Source: Geobacteraceae bacterium (GTDB taxonomy: Bacteria; Desulfobacterota; Desulfuromonadia; Geobacterales; Pseudopelobacteraceae). Taken from it: a stretch of 36,468 nucleotides of DNA. Position numbers and translations under genes: made by a program. How positions within the stretch are numbered: position 1 is the first letter of the stretch; the number at the start of each line of letters is the position of its first letter. The stretch is taken from NCBI GenBank assembly GCA_025355325.1, contig JANXZX010000109.1:1-36468 (forward strand), in the 5' to 3' direction. Below are positions 19,552 through 27,124 of this stretch, piece after piece. The notes below the pieces were generated by a model. It was given only the letters and a program-made list of their open reading frames with translations, was not told the origin of the DNA and searched no databases.

Positions 19552-19756
19552 CTGCCCACGATTGATTTTGAATTTATTTAATGAATATAAGAAAATCATT
19601 AGTTTATATTTTTGCGCTTCTTTCAAGGCTGGATTTTCTAGCCGCTATCATCTGCGTACCATGGGCCAATGAATGCAATAGTAGAATTTACTGCTTTGTT
19701 TTAGATCCCTTAATGTTTTTAGGGTAAAAAATCCATCCACAATACAAGGAGACCAC

Positions 19757-20275
19757 ATGAAAAAGTTTTTTTTCACAATCATTCTATTTTCCCTCGCAGC
19801 CACTATGACTGCTTGCAGTTCATCAGGTGGGCTGGTAATTAAACAGTCTTTAAGTGAGCCCATTGATGCAACCAAAACCATTTCCATTGACATAAAATCA
19901 GTTCAAGGTAAAGAGTCAGAAGAGGATATGGTGAAAATGGTTAATGCCCTTAAGGAAAAAGTTGGCCCAGCCATTGTTGCACAAGGAGATTTTTTAAATG
20001 CTGTAATGGCTCCAAACAAAGGCGACTACAACCTGCTGGTTACTGTTAAAAATGCTAGAATTGTTTCTACTGCAGCACGTATTGCCTTCGGAGTTATGGC
20101 TGGTCCAAGCTCACTTGAAGCCGAGGTATTATTAGTCAATCCTGTCACGAATAAACAATTGTTAGCATTCGATGTTGAAGGATCTACTGCCGCCCATCCA
20201 CTGTCGTCGGAAGTTGGGTATGAAAACGCGGTCAAAGAGGCGGCAAATAACGTTGCAAAGGCTCTTAAAAAATAA
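19757..20275 (+). CDS. Small lipoprotein, DUF4410-like
   Basis: 172 residues. A lipoprotein signal is clear: MKKFFFTIILFSLAATMTAC with the lipidated Cys at position 20 followed by SSSGG. The rest (about 150 residues) alternates strand and helix and includes a repeated pattern of small residues near MAGPSSLEAEVLLVNP. The layout resembles DUF4410 lipoproteins, whose function is unknown; this family call is tentative. AAGGAG precedes the start and an intrinsic terminator follows, so it is a single-gene unit. Base composition is AT-rich like the mqsRA genes next to it and unlike the flanking core genes, which supports arrival by transfer. Confidence 0.7.
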   Translation: MKKFFFTIILFSLAATMTACSSSGGLVIKQSLSEPIDATKTISIDIKSVQGKESEEDMVKMVNALKEKVGPAIVAQGDFLNAVMAPNKGDYNLLVTVKNARIVSTAARIAFGVMAGPSSLEAEVLLVNPVTNKQLLAFDVEGSTAAHPLSSEVGYENAVKEAANNVAKALKK

Positions 20276-20303
20276 ACTTTCACCTCTAACAGCTTAAATT
20301 GAT

Positions 20304-20335
20304 AAAGGTCATGCCTCTTTAGGTATGACCTTTTT
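20304..20335 (+). terminator. Intrinsic terminator after the lipoprotein gene
   Basis: AAAGGTCATGCC and GGTATGACCTTT pair (one G-U) across a six-base loop, followed by a T-run. Confidence 0.85.
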
Positions 20336-20394
20336 AAACTTCCCTGTCAAAGATGAACAATGGAAAATTATCTCAAGCCTCATGAAACAACAGA

Positions 20395-20423
20395 TTGACT
20401 AATTACCCTGAAAGGGTTATTTT
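20395..20423 (+). promoter_or_regulatory. mqsRA promoter with embedded operator
   Basis: TTGACT (20395-20400) and TATTTT (20418-20423) are 17 bases apart. The spacer holds the palindrome ACCCT-GAA-AGGGT (20405-20417), resembling the AACCT-N3-AGGTT sites bound by the MqsA antitoxin in E. coli. Predicted start of transcription falls at about 20429, the mqsR start codon. Confidence 0.65.
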
Positions 20424-20428
20424 AGATT

Positions 20429-20728
20429 ATGGAAAAACGGCGACCACACTACGACCTTAAAGTAATCCTTGCTCAGATGATGTGTATTGAGAATATGAAT
20501 CTGACTACGACTGCTCAGCAGGGAATCAGGGTCGCCGGAATGACGCGAAATGAAGCACTTGAGGTGATAAATAAACTCTCAGCCACTAATTTTTATAAGA
20601 GCATGACAACACACCAGAGTCATCGGGTTTGGCAGGATGTGTATCATGCAAAATGGCGAGAAAAAATGCTCTATGTGAAGTTTCAACAAGCAGGCGAGTA
20701 TTTCGTAGTATCTTTCAAGGAGTTATAA
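20429..20728 (+). CDS. mqsR: MqsR-type mRNA interferase toxin
   Basis: 99 residues, the family's normal size. MqsR cuts mRNA mainly at GCU sites and stops growth when free of antitoxin. The start MEKRRPHYDL and the core FYKSMTTHQSHRVWQDVYHAKW, then VSFKEL at the end, closely follow E. coli MqsR (MEKRTPH..., FYKSMTT...WQDVY..., VSFKEK). Residues thought to act in catalysis in the family (Lys of the YKSMT segment, Tyr of QDVY, Arg/Lys region) are present. There is no Shine-Dalgarno sequence, and the promoter -10 box ends six bases before the ATG, so the message seems leaderless. mqsA follows after two bases, toxin before antitoxin as is usual for this system. Confidence 0.92.
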   Translation: MEKRRPHYDLKVILAQMMCIENMNLTTTAQQGIRVAGMTRNEALEVINKLSATNFYKSMTTHQSHRVWQDVYHAKWREKMLYVKFQQAGEYFVVSFKEL

Positions 20729-20730
20729 CC

Positions 20731-21147
20731 ATGAAATCAAAATGGAATAATAAACAATGCCCACTATGTTTAGAGGGCACACTGCATGAAGGAAGCCGGA
20801 CAAAAGCCTTGGAATATAGAGGTCATAAATACGAATCCACGATACATGGAGCTTTCTGCGATCATTGCCATGATGGTTTTCCCGTTTATGATGAACGCGA
20901 GGAGGTAGAGTGGGAAACATTCCGCGATAAGGTAGACGCAGAAGAAGTTGCAGAACTCGCCAGGATCAGGAAGAAGCTGAAACTCACCCAAAAGGAAGCA
21001 GCATTAATTACAGGCGGAGGACACAACGCTTTCTCACGGTATGAGCGAGGAGAGGCAAAGCCAATCCAGGCTGTACTTAATTTATTCAGGCTACTTGACC
21101 ATCATCCGGATCTCTTGAATGAGTTGAGAAATATAAGGACAGTTTAA
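20731..21147 (+). CDS. mqsA: MqsA-type antitoxin and autorepressor
   Basis: 138 residues. The start at 20731 has AAGGAG overlapping the mqsR stop; an earlier in-frame ATG at 20629 lies inside mqsR and is rejected. The N-terminal zinc domain carries CPLC (10-13) and CDHC, matching the four zinc ligands of MqsA, and binds the toxin. The C-terminal XRE-like helix-turn-helix (LTQKEAALITGGGHNAFSRYERG) matches the DNA-reading helix of E. coli MqsA almost residue for residue, ending LLDHHPDLLNELR. It should bind the palindrome at 20405-20417 and repress both genes. Confidence 0.93.
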   Translation: MKSKWNNKQCPLCLEGTLHEGSRTKALEYRGHKYESTIHGAFCDHCHDGFPVYDEREEVEWETFRDKVDAEEVAELARIRKKLKLTQKEAALITGGGHNAFSRYERGEAKPIQAVLNLFRLLDHHPDLLNELRNIRTV

Positions 21148-21195
21148 ACATATTCACTGTTTTGAACGACCTTTTTGAAAAACTCAGGCCGTTTC

Positions 21196-22494
21196 TCACC
21201 TCACGTTCCATCGCTCCTGATATGCCGCCACCAACTCCCGTAATGCCTTCTTCATGCCGCGCTTCCAAGGTCCGACGGCTACCAGTCGCATATTTTCCGG
21301 AGTAAAGAGTGCCCGGGCAGCGTCCTGAAGATCTGCTGTTTTGATCCGCCGCGCCTCACTCTGATCCTCCTCAATGCTTCGGACAACCCCCATCAGTTCG
21401 CCCCAGCCGTACCTTCCCCCCAGTTCATATGCAGAATCCCGGCTGAACTCAAGATCAAAGATATAAGAATTGCGAACACGCTCCAGCTCTTCGTCAGGAA
21501 CCGGTGTCGAAGTGATGCGGAATAGTTCTTCAAGCGCCGCTTCCACCGCAGGGATAAGTGTGTCAGGTGCCGTTGAAAGATCAAAGGCCAGGCAGCCGGT
21601 TTCGTCATAGGCACCGATAGCGCCATCTACGGAATAAATAATGCCCAGCTCTTCGCGCAAGCGCAAATGGAGGCGGGAACTGCCGCCACCGGCAAGGATC
21701 CGGCGCAAAAAGCGCAGTGCCATAAACCGGTCATCATCGCGGGCAAAACCGAGGAACGCCAACTGCAGACTCATCTGGCTGTCGGAATCCTGCACACAGC
21801 GGAGCTGAGGTGAAAATTGCCGCTGGGTCACGAGCGACACGCTCGGTACAGGCTTGTTCAGCCACTGGCCGAAAGAGTCCTGCGCAGCGGCAACAACAGC
21901 ATCTTTGGTCACCGGACCAGATACTACTAATACCGCATTTGACGGTACATAGTAGGTTCCCAAATGCTTTTCCAGATCACTCTTTTCTATGGCATCGATA
22001 CTTTGCAGCGTGCCGACGGTCGGCATCCCCAGCGGGTGGCGGGGCCAGAGCAGACGGCTGACGATGGTATCAGGATTGATTTCATGCCCCTGTTCGTTCA
22101 GATCCTCCCTGGCTTCCTCGGCAATGATCCGCTTTTCAATATCGATCCCGGCCAGAAGAGGCTTCATCAGCATGGAAACCAGAATTTCCATGCCCTTTTT
22201 GATGCAGTCAGGATGCACTCGCGAGTAATAGTAGGTGGATTCGGCATCGGTCGCGGCATTCGGTGCGCCGCCGATAATTTCAAAAGCCGATTCTATTGCC
22301 AGTGACGAAGGGAAATCGGCCGTCCCCCGAAACAGGATATGCTCAAGGAAATGGGAAAGCCCTTCCCGGCCGGGCGGGTCGTTACGACCGCCGACTTTGA
22401 GGTATATCGCCAACTCGGCAGAGTGCAGATGCGGCATTTCGACACAAACGACCCGCAAACCGTTTGTGAGGGTATGGAGAAAGGGGCGGATCAT
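21196..22494 (-). CDS. M16 family zinc peptidase (processing-peptidase-like)
   Basis: 432 residues. The inverted zinc motif HFLEH (H48, E51, H52) is complete, with the distal Glu expected in the RIIAEEAREDLNE segment near 120. The C-terminal M16 domain has the R/Y-containing segment FGRYGWGELMGVV-like near 370. No signal peptide, so it is cytoplasmic; this class resembles bacterial YmxG/PqqL-type small M16 proteins. Its ATG overlaps the HIT gene stop by four bases (ATGA), so translation is coupled. It is the last gene of the MacAB-like operon. A truncated second copy of its 3' end is found at 19172-19482, beyond an inserted toxin-antitoxin block. Confidence 0.92.
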   Translation of the reverse strand: MIRPFLHTLTNGLRVVCVEMPHLHSAELAIYLKVGGRNDPPGREGLSHFLEHILFRGTADFPSSLAIESAFEIIGGAPNAATDAESTYYYSRVHPDCIKKGMEILVSMLMKPLLAGIDIEKRIIAEEAREDLNEQGHEINPDTIVSRLLWPRHPLGMPTVGTLQSIDAIEKSDLEKHLGTYYVPSNAVLVVSGPVTKDAVVAAAQDSFGQWLNKPVPSVSLVTQRQFSPQLRCVQDSDSQMSLQLAFLGFARDDDRFMALRFLRRILAGGGSSRLHLRLREELGIIYSVDGAIGAYDETGCLAFDLSTAPDTLIPAVEAALEELFRITSTPVPDEELERVRNSYIFDLEFSRDSAYELGGRYGWGELMGVVRSIEEDQSEARRIKTADLQDAARALFTPENMRLVAVGPWKRGMKKALRELVAAYQERWNVR

Positions 22495-22904
22495 GTAAGG
22501 GCACTCCTGATATTTTCTATGCGGTTATGATATTCCTCCGACGACAGAAACAGCTCCTCATGAGGCTCTGCCCAGATCGGACGCGGCCAGAGCGGCTCGG
22601 AAGCAAAGCGCGGCACGATGTGCCAGTGAATATGCGGCACCATATTCCCCAACAGTTCATAATTGATTTTGGCAGGGGTAAATGTGGTGTAGAGCGCCTG
22701 AGCCACCAGAGAAACCTCCTCCATCAACGCAGTGCGCACTTCCCGGTCAAGATGGAACAGTTCAGTGGCATGATGCTTGGTGAACAGCAGCGTATAACCA
22801 GGAAAGTACTGGTCCCGATTGAGGATCACGTAGGAGTTAGGCAGTTCGATGATGCGCAGATCGGAATCGGCATCCCAGCGGCGGCACATCGGGCAATCGG
22901 ACAT
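22491..22904 (-). CDS. HIT family hydrolase
   Basis: 137 residues. The histidine triad HIHWHIV near 93-99 is the nucleotide-binding and catalytic motif; HIT proteins hydrolyse nucleoside phosphates such as diadenosine polyphosphates or AMP-lysine. An N-terminal CPMC, with a conserved GYTLLFTKHH segment, is typical of the FHIT-like bacterial group. A GAGGT ribosome site lies in the end of the permease gene, which stops two bases before this start. The link to efflux genes is operon membership only. Confidence 0.9.
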   Translation of the reverse strand: MSDCPMCRRWDADSDLRIIELPNSYVILNRDQYFPGYTLLFTKHHATELFHLDREVRTALMEEVSLVAQALYTTFTPAKINYELLGNMVPHIHWHIVPRFASEPLWPRPIWAEPHEELFLSSEEYHNRIENIRSALT

Positions 22905-22906
22905 GG

Positions 22907-24133
22907 TTATTCATACCTCAGAGCGTCAATAGGATTGAGACCGGCGGCTTTTTTGGCGGGATAAAAACCGAAGAAAATTCCGACCGCTCCTGAAAATACA
23001 AACGCGATTACAATGGATTGAGGTGAAATCAGGGTCGGCCAGTCAAGCATGCGCGATACGGCGGTAGCCCCGCCAGCCCCGAGACCAATACCGATCAAAC
23101 CTCCCAGCATGGTAAGCAGTACCGCTTCGGTCATGAACTGCCACAGGATATCATTCTTTTTAGCTCCAATCGCCATCCTGATGCCAATTTCGCGGGTGCG
23201 CTCGGTGACGGAAACCAGCATGATGTTCATGATGCCGATCCCCCCTACGATCAGCGAGATCGAAGCTACCGCGCCAAGCAGCAGTGACATGGCCTTGGAG
23301 GACTGCTCGGCCACGGCAAGAATTTCGGACAGATTGCGCGTCGTAAAATCCGCTTCCTTGCCGCCGGTAATACGATGGCGCTGGTTAAGGAGTGACTGAA
23401 TCTCACTTTCCGCTTTGTTAATCACCTCTTCACTTTTTGCTTTGACCATGATGGCGCCAACGATCCCCGTACGCTGGGATCGCACCAGATTTCGCTGGGC
23501 GGTACGGAGAGGCACAAAGACTGCGTCGTCCTGATCCTGCCCCTGCGGCGACTGTCCTTTGCGTTCCAGCACCCCGATAACGGTAAACGGGATTTTTTTG
23601 ATTCGAACTATGCTCCCGACCGGATCGGCAGCTCCGAAAAGATTTTCAGCCACCGTCTGCCCCAGCAGGCAGACTTTAATAGCGCCATCCTCATCCTGCT
23701 GGTTGAAAGAGCGCCCCGCAACTACCGGCCATTCGCGAATTTCAAACAACTCCGGTGCTCCTCCCATAATTACGGTGGACCAGTTCATGTTGCCGTTAAC
23801 TACCTGCCCCGAACTCCGTACCGTACCCGCTGCGTACGCCACTGAAGGGCAATCGGTCATGATCGCTTTGACATCATCACTCGACAATGTCTGAGCTCCT
23901 CCGGAACCGGTGCGAAGTCCGCCACTGGTGGTGGAGCCGGGGAGGACAAGAATGATATTGCTGCCGATACTGGCGATCTGCTGCGATATGACATAGCTGG
24001 CCCCCGATCCGACCGCCATCATGGCGATTACGGCGGCAATGCCGATGATAATGCCGAGCATGGTCAGAAACGAGCGCATCTTGTTGGTGCGTAGGGCCCG
24101 GAGAGCTATTTTGAGCGTTTGTAGAAAATCCAT
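22907..24133 (-). CDS. MacB-like ABC transporter permease (FtsX domain)
   Basis: 408 residues. N-terminal membrane span (about 20-45, SFLTMLGIIIGIAAVIAMMAVGSG), a large periplasmic MacB-type domain (about 46-280), then three spans ending with the ELxxP-like PAKKAAGLNPIDALRYE terminus seen in MacB and related permeases. ATPase is encoded separately, unlike classic E. coli MacB, which fuses both. With the adaptor and ATPase upstream it should form a tripartite exporter across the envelope for drugs, peptides or lipids. Starts three bases after the ATPase stop with no strong ribosome site, suggesting coupled translation. Confidence 0.93.
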   Translation of the reverse strand: MDFLQTLKIALRALRTNKMRSFLTMLGIIIGIAAVIAMMAVGSGASYVISQQIASIGSNIILVLPGSTTSGGLRTGSGGAQTLSSDDVKAIMTDCPSVAYAAGTVRSSGQVVNGNMNWSTVIMGGAPELFEIREWPVVAGRSFNQQDEDGAIKVCLLGQTVAENLFGAADPVGSIVRIKKIPFTVIGVLERKGQSPQGQDQDDAVFVPLRTAQRNLVRSQRTGIVGAIMVKAKSEEVINKAESEIQSLLNQRHRITGGKEADFTTRNLSEILAVAEQSSKAMSLLLGAVASISLIVGGIGIMNIMLVSVTERTREIGIRMAIGAKKNDILWQFMTEAVLLTMLGGLIGIGLGAGGATAVSRMLDWPTLISPQSIVIAFVFSGAVGIFFGFYPAKKAAGLNPIDALRYE

Positions 24134-24136
24134 AGA

Positions 24137-24832
24137 TTAAGACGTCCGCTTGGTCTGACTATCTGAAATGATGCTGCCGTCTTTGAAGGTAATCTGCCGC
24201 CCGGCATAGGCCGCTACATCATGCTCATGGGTTACCATAATGATTGTAATTCCCTGCCGGTTCAAGGCGGTGAACAGCCCCATGATCTCATTGCTGGTGC
24301 TGCTGTCCAGATTGCCGGTCGGTTCATCCGCCAGAATCACCGCAGGGTTGTTGACCAGGGCGCGGGCAATGGCTACCCGCTGCTGCTGACCGCCTGACAA
24401 TTGGCTGGGATGATTGTTCTCTTTGCCGGAGAGGCCGACCTGTTCCATGGCACTCAGGGCTTTTTGGCGGCGCTCTTTGCTGTGCAGACCGGCGTACACC
24501 AGCGGCAGTTCGACATTTTCTACCGCCGGGGTGCGTGCCAGCAGATTGAATCCCTGAAAAACGAAGCCGAGTTTTTTGTTGCGGATATCGGCAAGCTGGT
24601 TGGGTGTCATTCCCCCCACATCGAGGCCATCGAGCAGATAGCTGCCGGCGGTGGGGAGATCAAGGCAGCCAAGGATGTTCATGCAGGTTGATTTGCCGCT
24701 GCCGGAAGCGCCCATTATGGCTACAAACTCCCCGGCATCAACACTGAAGGAGATTCCTTTAAGAGCCTCGAACTGCTGGTCACCCATGCTGAAAACCCGA
24801 CGGATACCGGTTAAGGAAATTACGCTGCTCAT
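24137..24832 (-). CDS. ABC transporter ATPase of MacB/LolD type
   Basis: 231 residues. Complete motor: Walker A GASGSGKS (about 40-47), Q-loop FVFQGFNLL, signature LSGGQQQR, Walker [13 protein letters not shown], and switch His in VTHEHD. The [13 protein letters not shown] start and TGNLD are characteristic of the MacB/LolD branch. It begins directly after the adaptor stop (TAA then ATG), with the permease next; the three proteins would work together as an exporter. Confidence 0.95.
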   Translation of the reverse strand: MSSVISLTGIRRVFSMGDQQFEALKGISFSVDAGEFVAIMGASGSGKSTCMNILGCLDLPTAGSYLLDGLDVGGMTPNQLADIRNKKLGFVFQGFNLLARTPAVENVELPLVYAGLHSKERRQKALSAMEQVGLSGKENNHPSQLSGGQQQRVAIARALVNNPAVILADEPTGNLDSSTSNEIMGLFTALNRQGITIIMVTHEHDVAAYAGRQITFKDGSIISDSQTKRTS

Positions 24833-26101
24833 TTAGAAACGCGGCCCCATTGGTGATCCGCCTGTTCCCGATTTTTTCTTCGTGTCTCCGCCGGTCTGCT
24901 CGATAATCACTTCGTCACCTTCCTTAAGCCCGCCTTCGATCATCTCTATGCTGTTGTTGTTGGCAATTCCGGTTTTCACCGGCATCGCCACCGGCTTGCC
25001 CTCCTTAAGCAGATACACCTGCTGGCTCCTCTCCTTGCCTTTACCAGGCACACCGCCTTTACCCCCGCCGTTTGGCTTGCCTGCACCAGCCGGACGTTGG
25101 GCAGCTGCCCCGGAACTGTCAGCTTTAGGCTTTTCTTTGGCATCGCCCTCTTTTGTTTTTGGCTTGAATCGCAGGGCCGCCGGTGGCAATTTGAGCACGT
25201 CATCCTTTATCGCAACTTCAACCGAAACGTTGGCCGTCATACCCGGCATCAGTTTCAGATCGCTGTTATCAACATTGACAACAACAACATAAGTAACAAC
25301 ATTTTGCGTGATGATCGGGGCGCTGCGAATCTGGATAACCTTGCCGCGAAACGTCTGCTCCGGGTAGGAATCAACCGTAAAACTGGTTTTCTGGTTGAGC
25401 TTGATGCGACTGATATCCGCCTCGTCAACACTCACTTCAATCTGCATCTTGGTCAGATCCTGAGCGATGGTAAAGAGGGTCGGAGTAGAAAATGAGGCGG
25501 CGACGGTCTGGCCGACGTCGATCGCACGGGAAATGACGACGCCGTCTACCGGCGAGCGGATTATGGAATAGCGCAGATTGGTTTTGGCTTGCATCAGTGC
25601 GCCGCGGGTCTGGGCAACGCTCCCTTCGGCGGCTTTAACTGAAGCCTTGGCTGATTGGAGTGCCGTTTCACCGGCGTCAAAGTCTCCCTGTGAGATAATG
25701 CCGTCGGCAAGCAGCTTTTTATTGCGATTGAAGGTCCTCTCGGCATCGGTAAGAACCGTTTTCGCCTTCAGAAGGTTGGCCTCTGCACTGAGATAATTGC
25801 CTTGTGACTGCTCTACCGAAGCATTGAACAGTGAAGGGTCAATCTCGGCGATGGCCTGCCCTTTTTTTACCCTGGAATTGTAGTCAACATACAACTTCTG
25901 AATCGTGCCCGACACTTGCGTACCGACCTGAACCGTGGTTACTGCGGAAAGGTTTCCGGTGGCGGCAACGGTCGAAACGATGGTGCCGCGTTCAATTTTA
26001 GCGGCCTTGTAGCTGATCTCGGGAGCGCGTTTATAAAAGAAATAGCCGGCAATACCGGCTATGAGAACAATGACGGACAGGATGATAAGGTATTTTTTCA
26101 T
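24833..26101 (-). CDS. MacA-like periplasmic adaptor (membrane fusion protein)
   Basis: 422 residues. One N-terminal membrane anchor (about 3-23), barrel-sandwich halves around VQVGTQVSGTIQKLYVDYNSRVKKGQ and IIRSPVDGVVISR, and a coiled-coil hairpin (about 95-165) typical of RND/MacA adaptors. Unusual is a Lys/Gly/Pro/Ala-rich low-complexity insertion near 300-350 (KEGDAKEKPKADSS onward) within the beta-barrel/membrane-proximal region, and a similar short tail GGDTKKKSG. AGAGAAG precedes the start. First gene of the five-gene operon. No outer-membrane channel gene is next to it, so TolC must be supplied from elsewhere. Confidence 0.93.
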   Translation of the reverse strand: MKKYLIILSVIVLIAGIAGYFFYKRAPEISYKAAKIERGTIVSTVAATGNLSAVTTVQVGTQVSGTIQKLYVDYNSRVKKGQAIAEIDPSLFNASVEQSQGNYLSAEANLLKAKTVLTDAERTFNRNKKLLADGIISQGDFDAGETALQSAKASVKAAEGSVAQTRGALMQAKTNLRYSIIRSPVDGVVISRAIDVGQTVAASFSTPTLFTIAQDLTKMQIEVSVDEADISRIKLNQKTSFTVDSYPEQTFRGKVIQIRSAPIITQNVVTYVVVVNVDNSDLKLMPGMTANVSVEVAIKDDVLKLPPAALRFKPKTKEGDAKEKPKADSSGAAAQRPAGAGKPNGGGKGGVPGKGKERSQQVYLLKEGKPVAMPVKTGIANNNSIEMIEGGLKEGDEVIIEQTGGDTKKKSGTGGSPMGPRF

Positions 26102-26137
26102 GTTCTTCTCTCGACGGAGTTGTTTGGACTGGGTATC

Positions 26138-26165
26138 TTATTAAGTGAATCATAGCAGATAACAA
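26138..26165 (-). promoter_or_regulatory. Possible second promoter directly before the macA-like gene
   Basis: TTGTTA (26165-26160) and TAATAA (26143-26138) on the minus strand with 16 bases between, downstream of the terminator at 26182-26214. A modest match; if used, the exporter operon would not depend on read-through of that terminator. Confidence 0.35.
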
Positions 26166-26181
26166 CCGATACGACAAAAAA

Positions 26182-26214
26182 AAAGGCCCCCTGTCGCATC
26201 GAACAGGGGGCTTT
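26182..26214 (-). terminator. Strong intrinsic terminator in the exporter operon leader
   Basis: On the minus strand AAGCCCCCTGT pairs with ACAGGGGGCC(TT) across eight bases, then a run of nine T. It stands 80 bases before the macA-like start and 33 bases after the small ORF at 26247-26309. It can act as an attenuator of the operon or as the end of a separate small gene. Confidence 0.85.
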
Positions 26215-26246
26215 CTTCTGAACGCCCGCGGCCGGTCGGCGGCGGG

Positions 26247-26309
26247 CTAACTAGGGCAACCCTCTTTGCAGTGGGAAACCGGACGAATCTTAAATCTTGC
26301 AGTCCACAT
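26247..26309 (-). CDS. 20-residue ORF in the exporter leader (leader peptide or small protein)
   Basis: The peptide begins MWTARFK and ends CKEGCPS, with two Cys in a C-x3-C pattern and a basic middle part. AAGGAGA lies nine bases before the ATG and a good promoter (26361-26388) is 45 bases upstream, so translation is plausible. A GC-rich stem (GCCCGC...GCGGGC, about 26223-26247) and the terminator at 26182-26214 follow. This promoter, short ORF, paired stems and terminator order is that of ribosome-sensing attenuators that control resistance and biosynthesis genes. It may instead be an independent small protein. I do not recognise its family. Confidence 0.55.
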   Translation of the reverse strand: MWTARFKIRPVSHCKEGCPS

Positions 26310-26360
26310 TGGCAGGGTCTCCTTTCGACATTATATTTAATTCCTAACAGGATAATTTTT

Positions 26361-26388
26361 ATCTTAATACTATTTCAAAACTTGTCAA
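26361..26388 (-). promoter_or_regulatory. Promoter of the exporter leader
   Basis: TTGACA (26388-26383), a perfect -35 box, and TAAGAT (26366-26361) on the minus strand with a 16-base spacer. Transcription would begin near 26354, ahead of the small ORF. Confidence 0.65.
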
Positions 26389-26450
26389 GCTAGAAATTGC
26401 AGGTGTCTGATTTCGATTGCAATATCTGTTGCAGATGGCAAAATGCAGAA

Positions 26451-27032
26451 ATGACGGAACAGACGCCTTTTGTGGAAATAGCCTGTCAACAGGTAATGGT
26501 TGAAGATTCTTCCGTGTTTTCGATTCAGTGGACCGACCTGCCGGTCGCAAGCGCCGGAGGGCTTTCTGCGCCTGTTCTGCTTGATCGATATCTTTACTAC
26601 CTGAGAAAATACACCCTGACGTTGATTCGTCCGGTAAAACTGGAGAGTGGCATTGAATTCCGCCTTATGACGTCTGATCTTTGTCTGATCCGCTTCCTGC
26701 CGCCGTCATACACGGAAGATTTTGTAACACTGAGAATCTGTGGCGGTTTTTTGGTACAGCCACATCAATGTGTGCGAGGCGAGTTTCATTTTGGCGTTGA
26801 GAGTTTCCCTGAACACGTACGGGTCTCGCTCCAACTCACTGATTTCTGCCCGTTGATTCTCGGCAGCCCGGCGCCGTCATGGACACGCTTCTGGCTCTAT
26901 CGTTTGACCCAGGCGGCAATTCATCGCCTGGTGACGGTACGTTTCCTGACTTCACTCTATCATGAACTGGTTGATTCTTCAGGCAGAGTGCGCATCGTAA
27001 ATGTCGCTGTACGAGCCGGAAGGGCCGTCTGA
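26451..27032 (+). CDS. Hypothetical protein, about 193 residues
   Basis: I do not recognise the family. The start at 26451 (MTEQTPFVE) is the first ATG in frame; a TTG at 26397 would overlap the divergent promoter. No strong ribosome site was seen. The protein is soluble-looking, with no signal or membrane span. It has alternating hydrophobic strands and a C-terminal segment rich in aromatic and basic residues (TRFWLYRLTQAAIHRLV). It lies between the divergent exporter operon and lon, 92 bases before the lon start, and may be co-transcribed with lon. Confidence 0.6.
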   Translation: MTEQTPFVEIACQQVMVEDSSVFSIQWTDLPVASAGGLSAPVLLDRYLYYLRKYTLTLIRPVKLESGIEFRLMTSDLCLIRFLPPSYTEDFVTLRICGGFLVQPHQCVRGEFHFGVESFPEHVRVSLQLTDFCPLILGSPAPSWTRFWLYRLTQAAIHRLVTVRFLTSLYHELVDSSGRVRIVNVAVRAGRAV

Positions 27033-27036
27033 TGCT

Positions 27037-27064
27037 TTGCTTGTGATCTGAACTATGTTACACT
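27037..27064 (+). promoter_or_regulatory. Possible lon promoter
   Basis: TTGCTT (27037-27042) and TACACT (27059-27064) with a 16-base spacer, 60 bases before the lon start. A moderate match. Confidence 0.35.
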
Positions 27065-27124
27065 GTGCCTCCACAGTTTCCATCCGGACATGCTGAGATA
27101 ATATACAAAAAGGAATGCCAGAAT

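Noticed and set aside
20629-20730. Longer start for mqsA inside mqsR
   Set aside because: The extra residues are the out-of-frame end of mqsR; the ATG at 20731 has a strong ribosome site and matches the family N-terminus.
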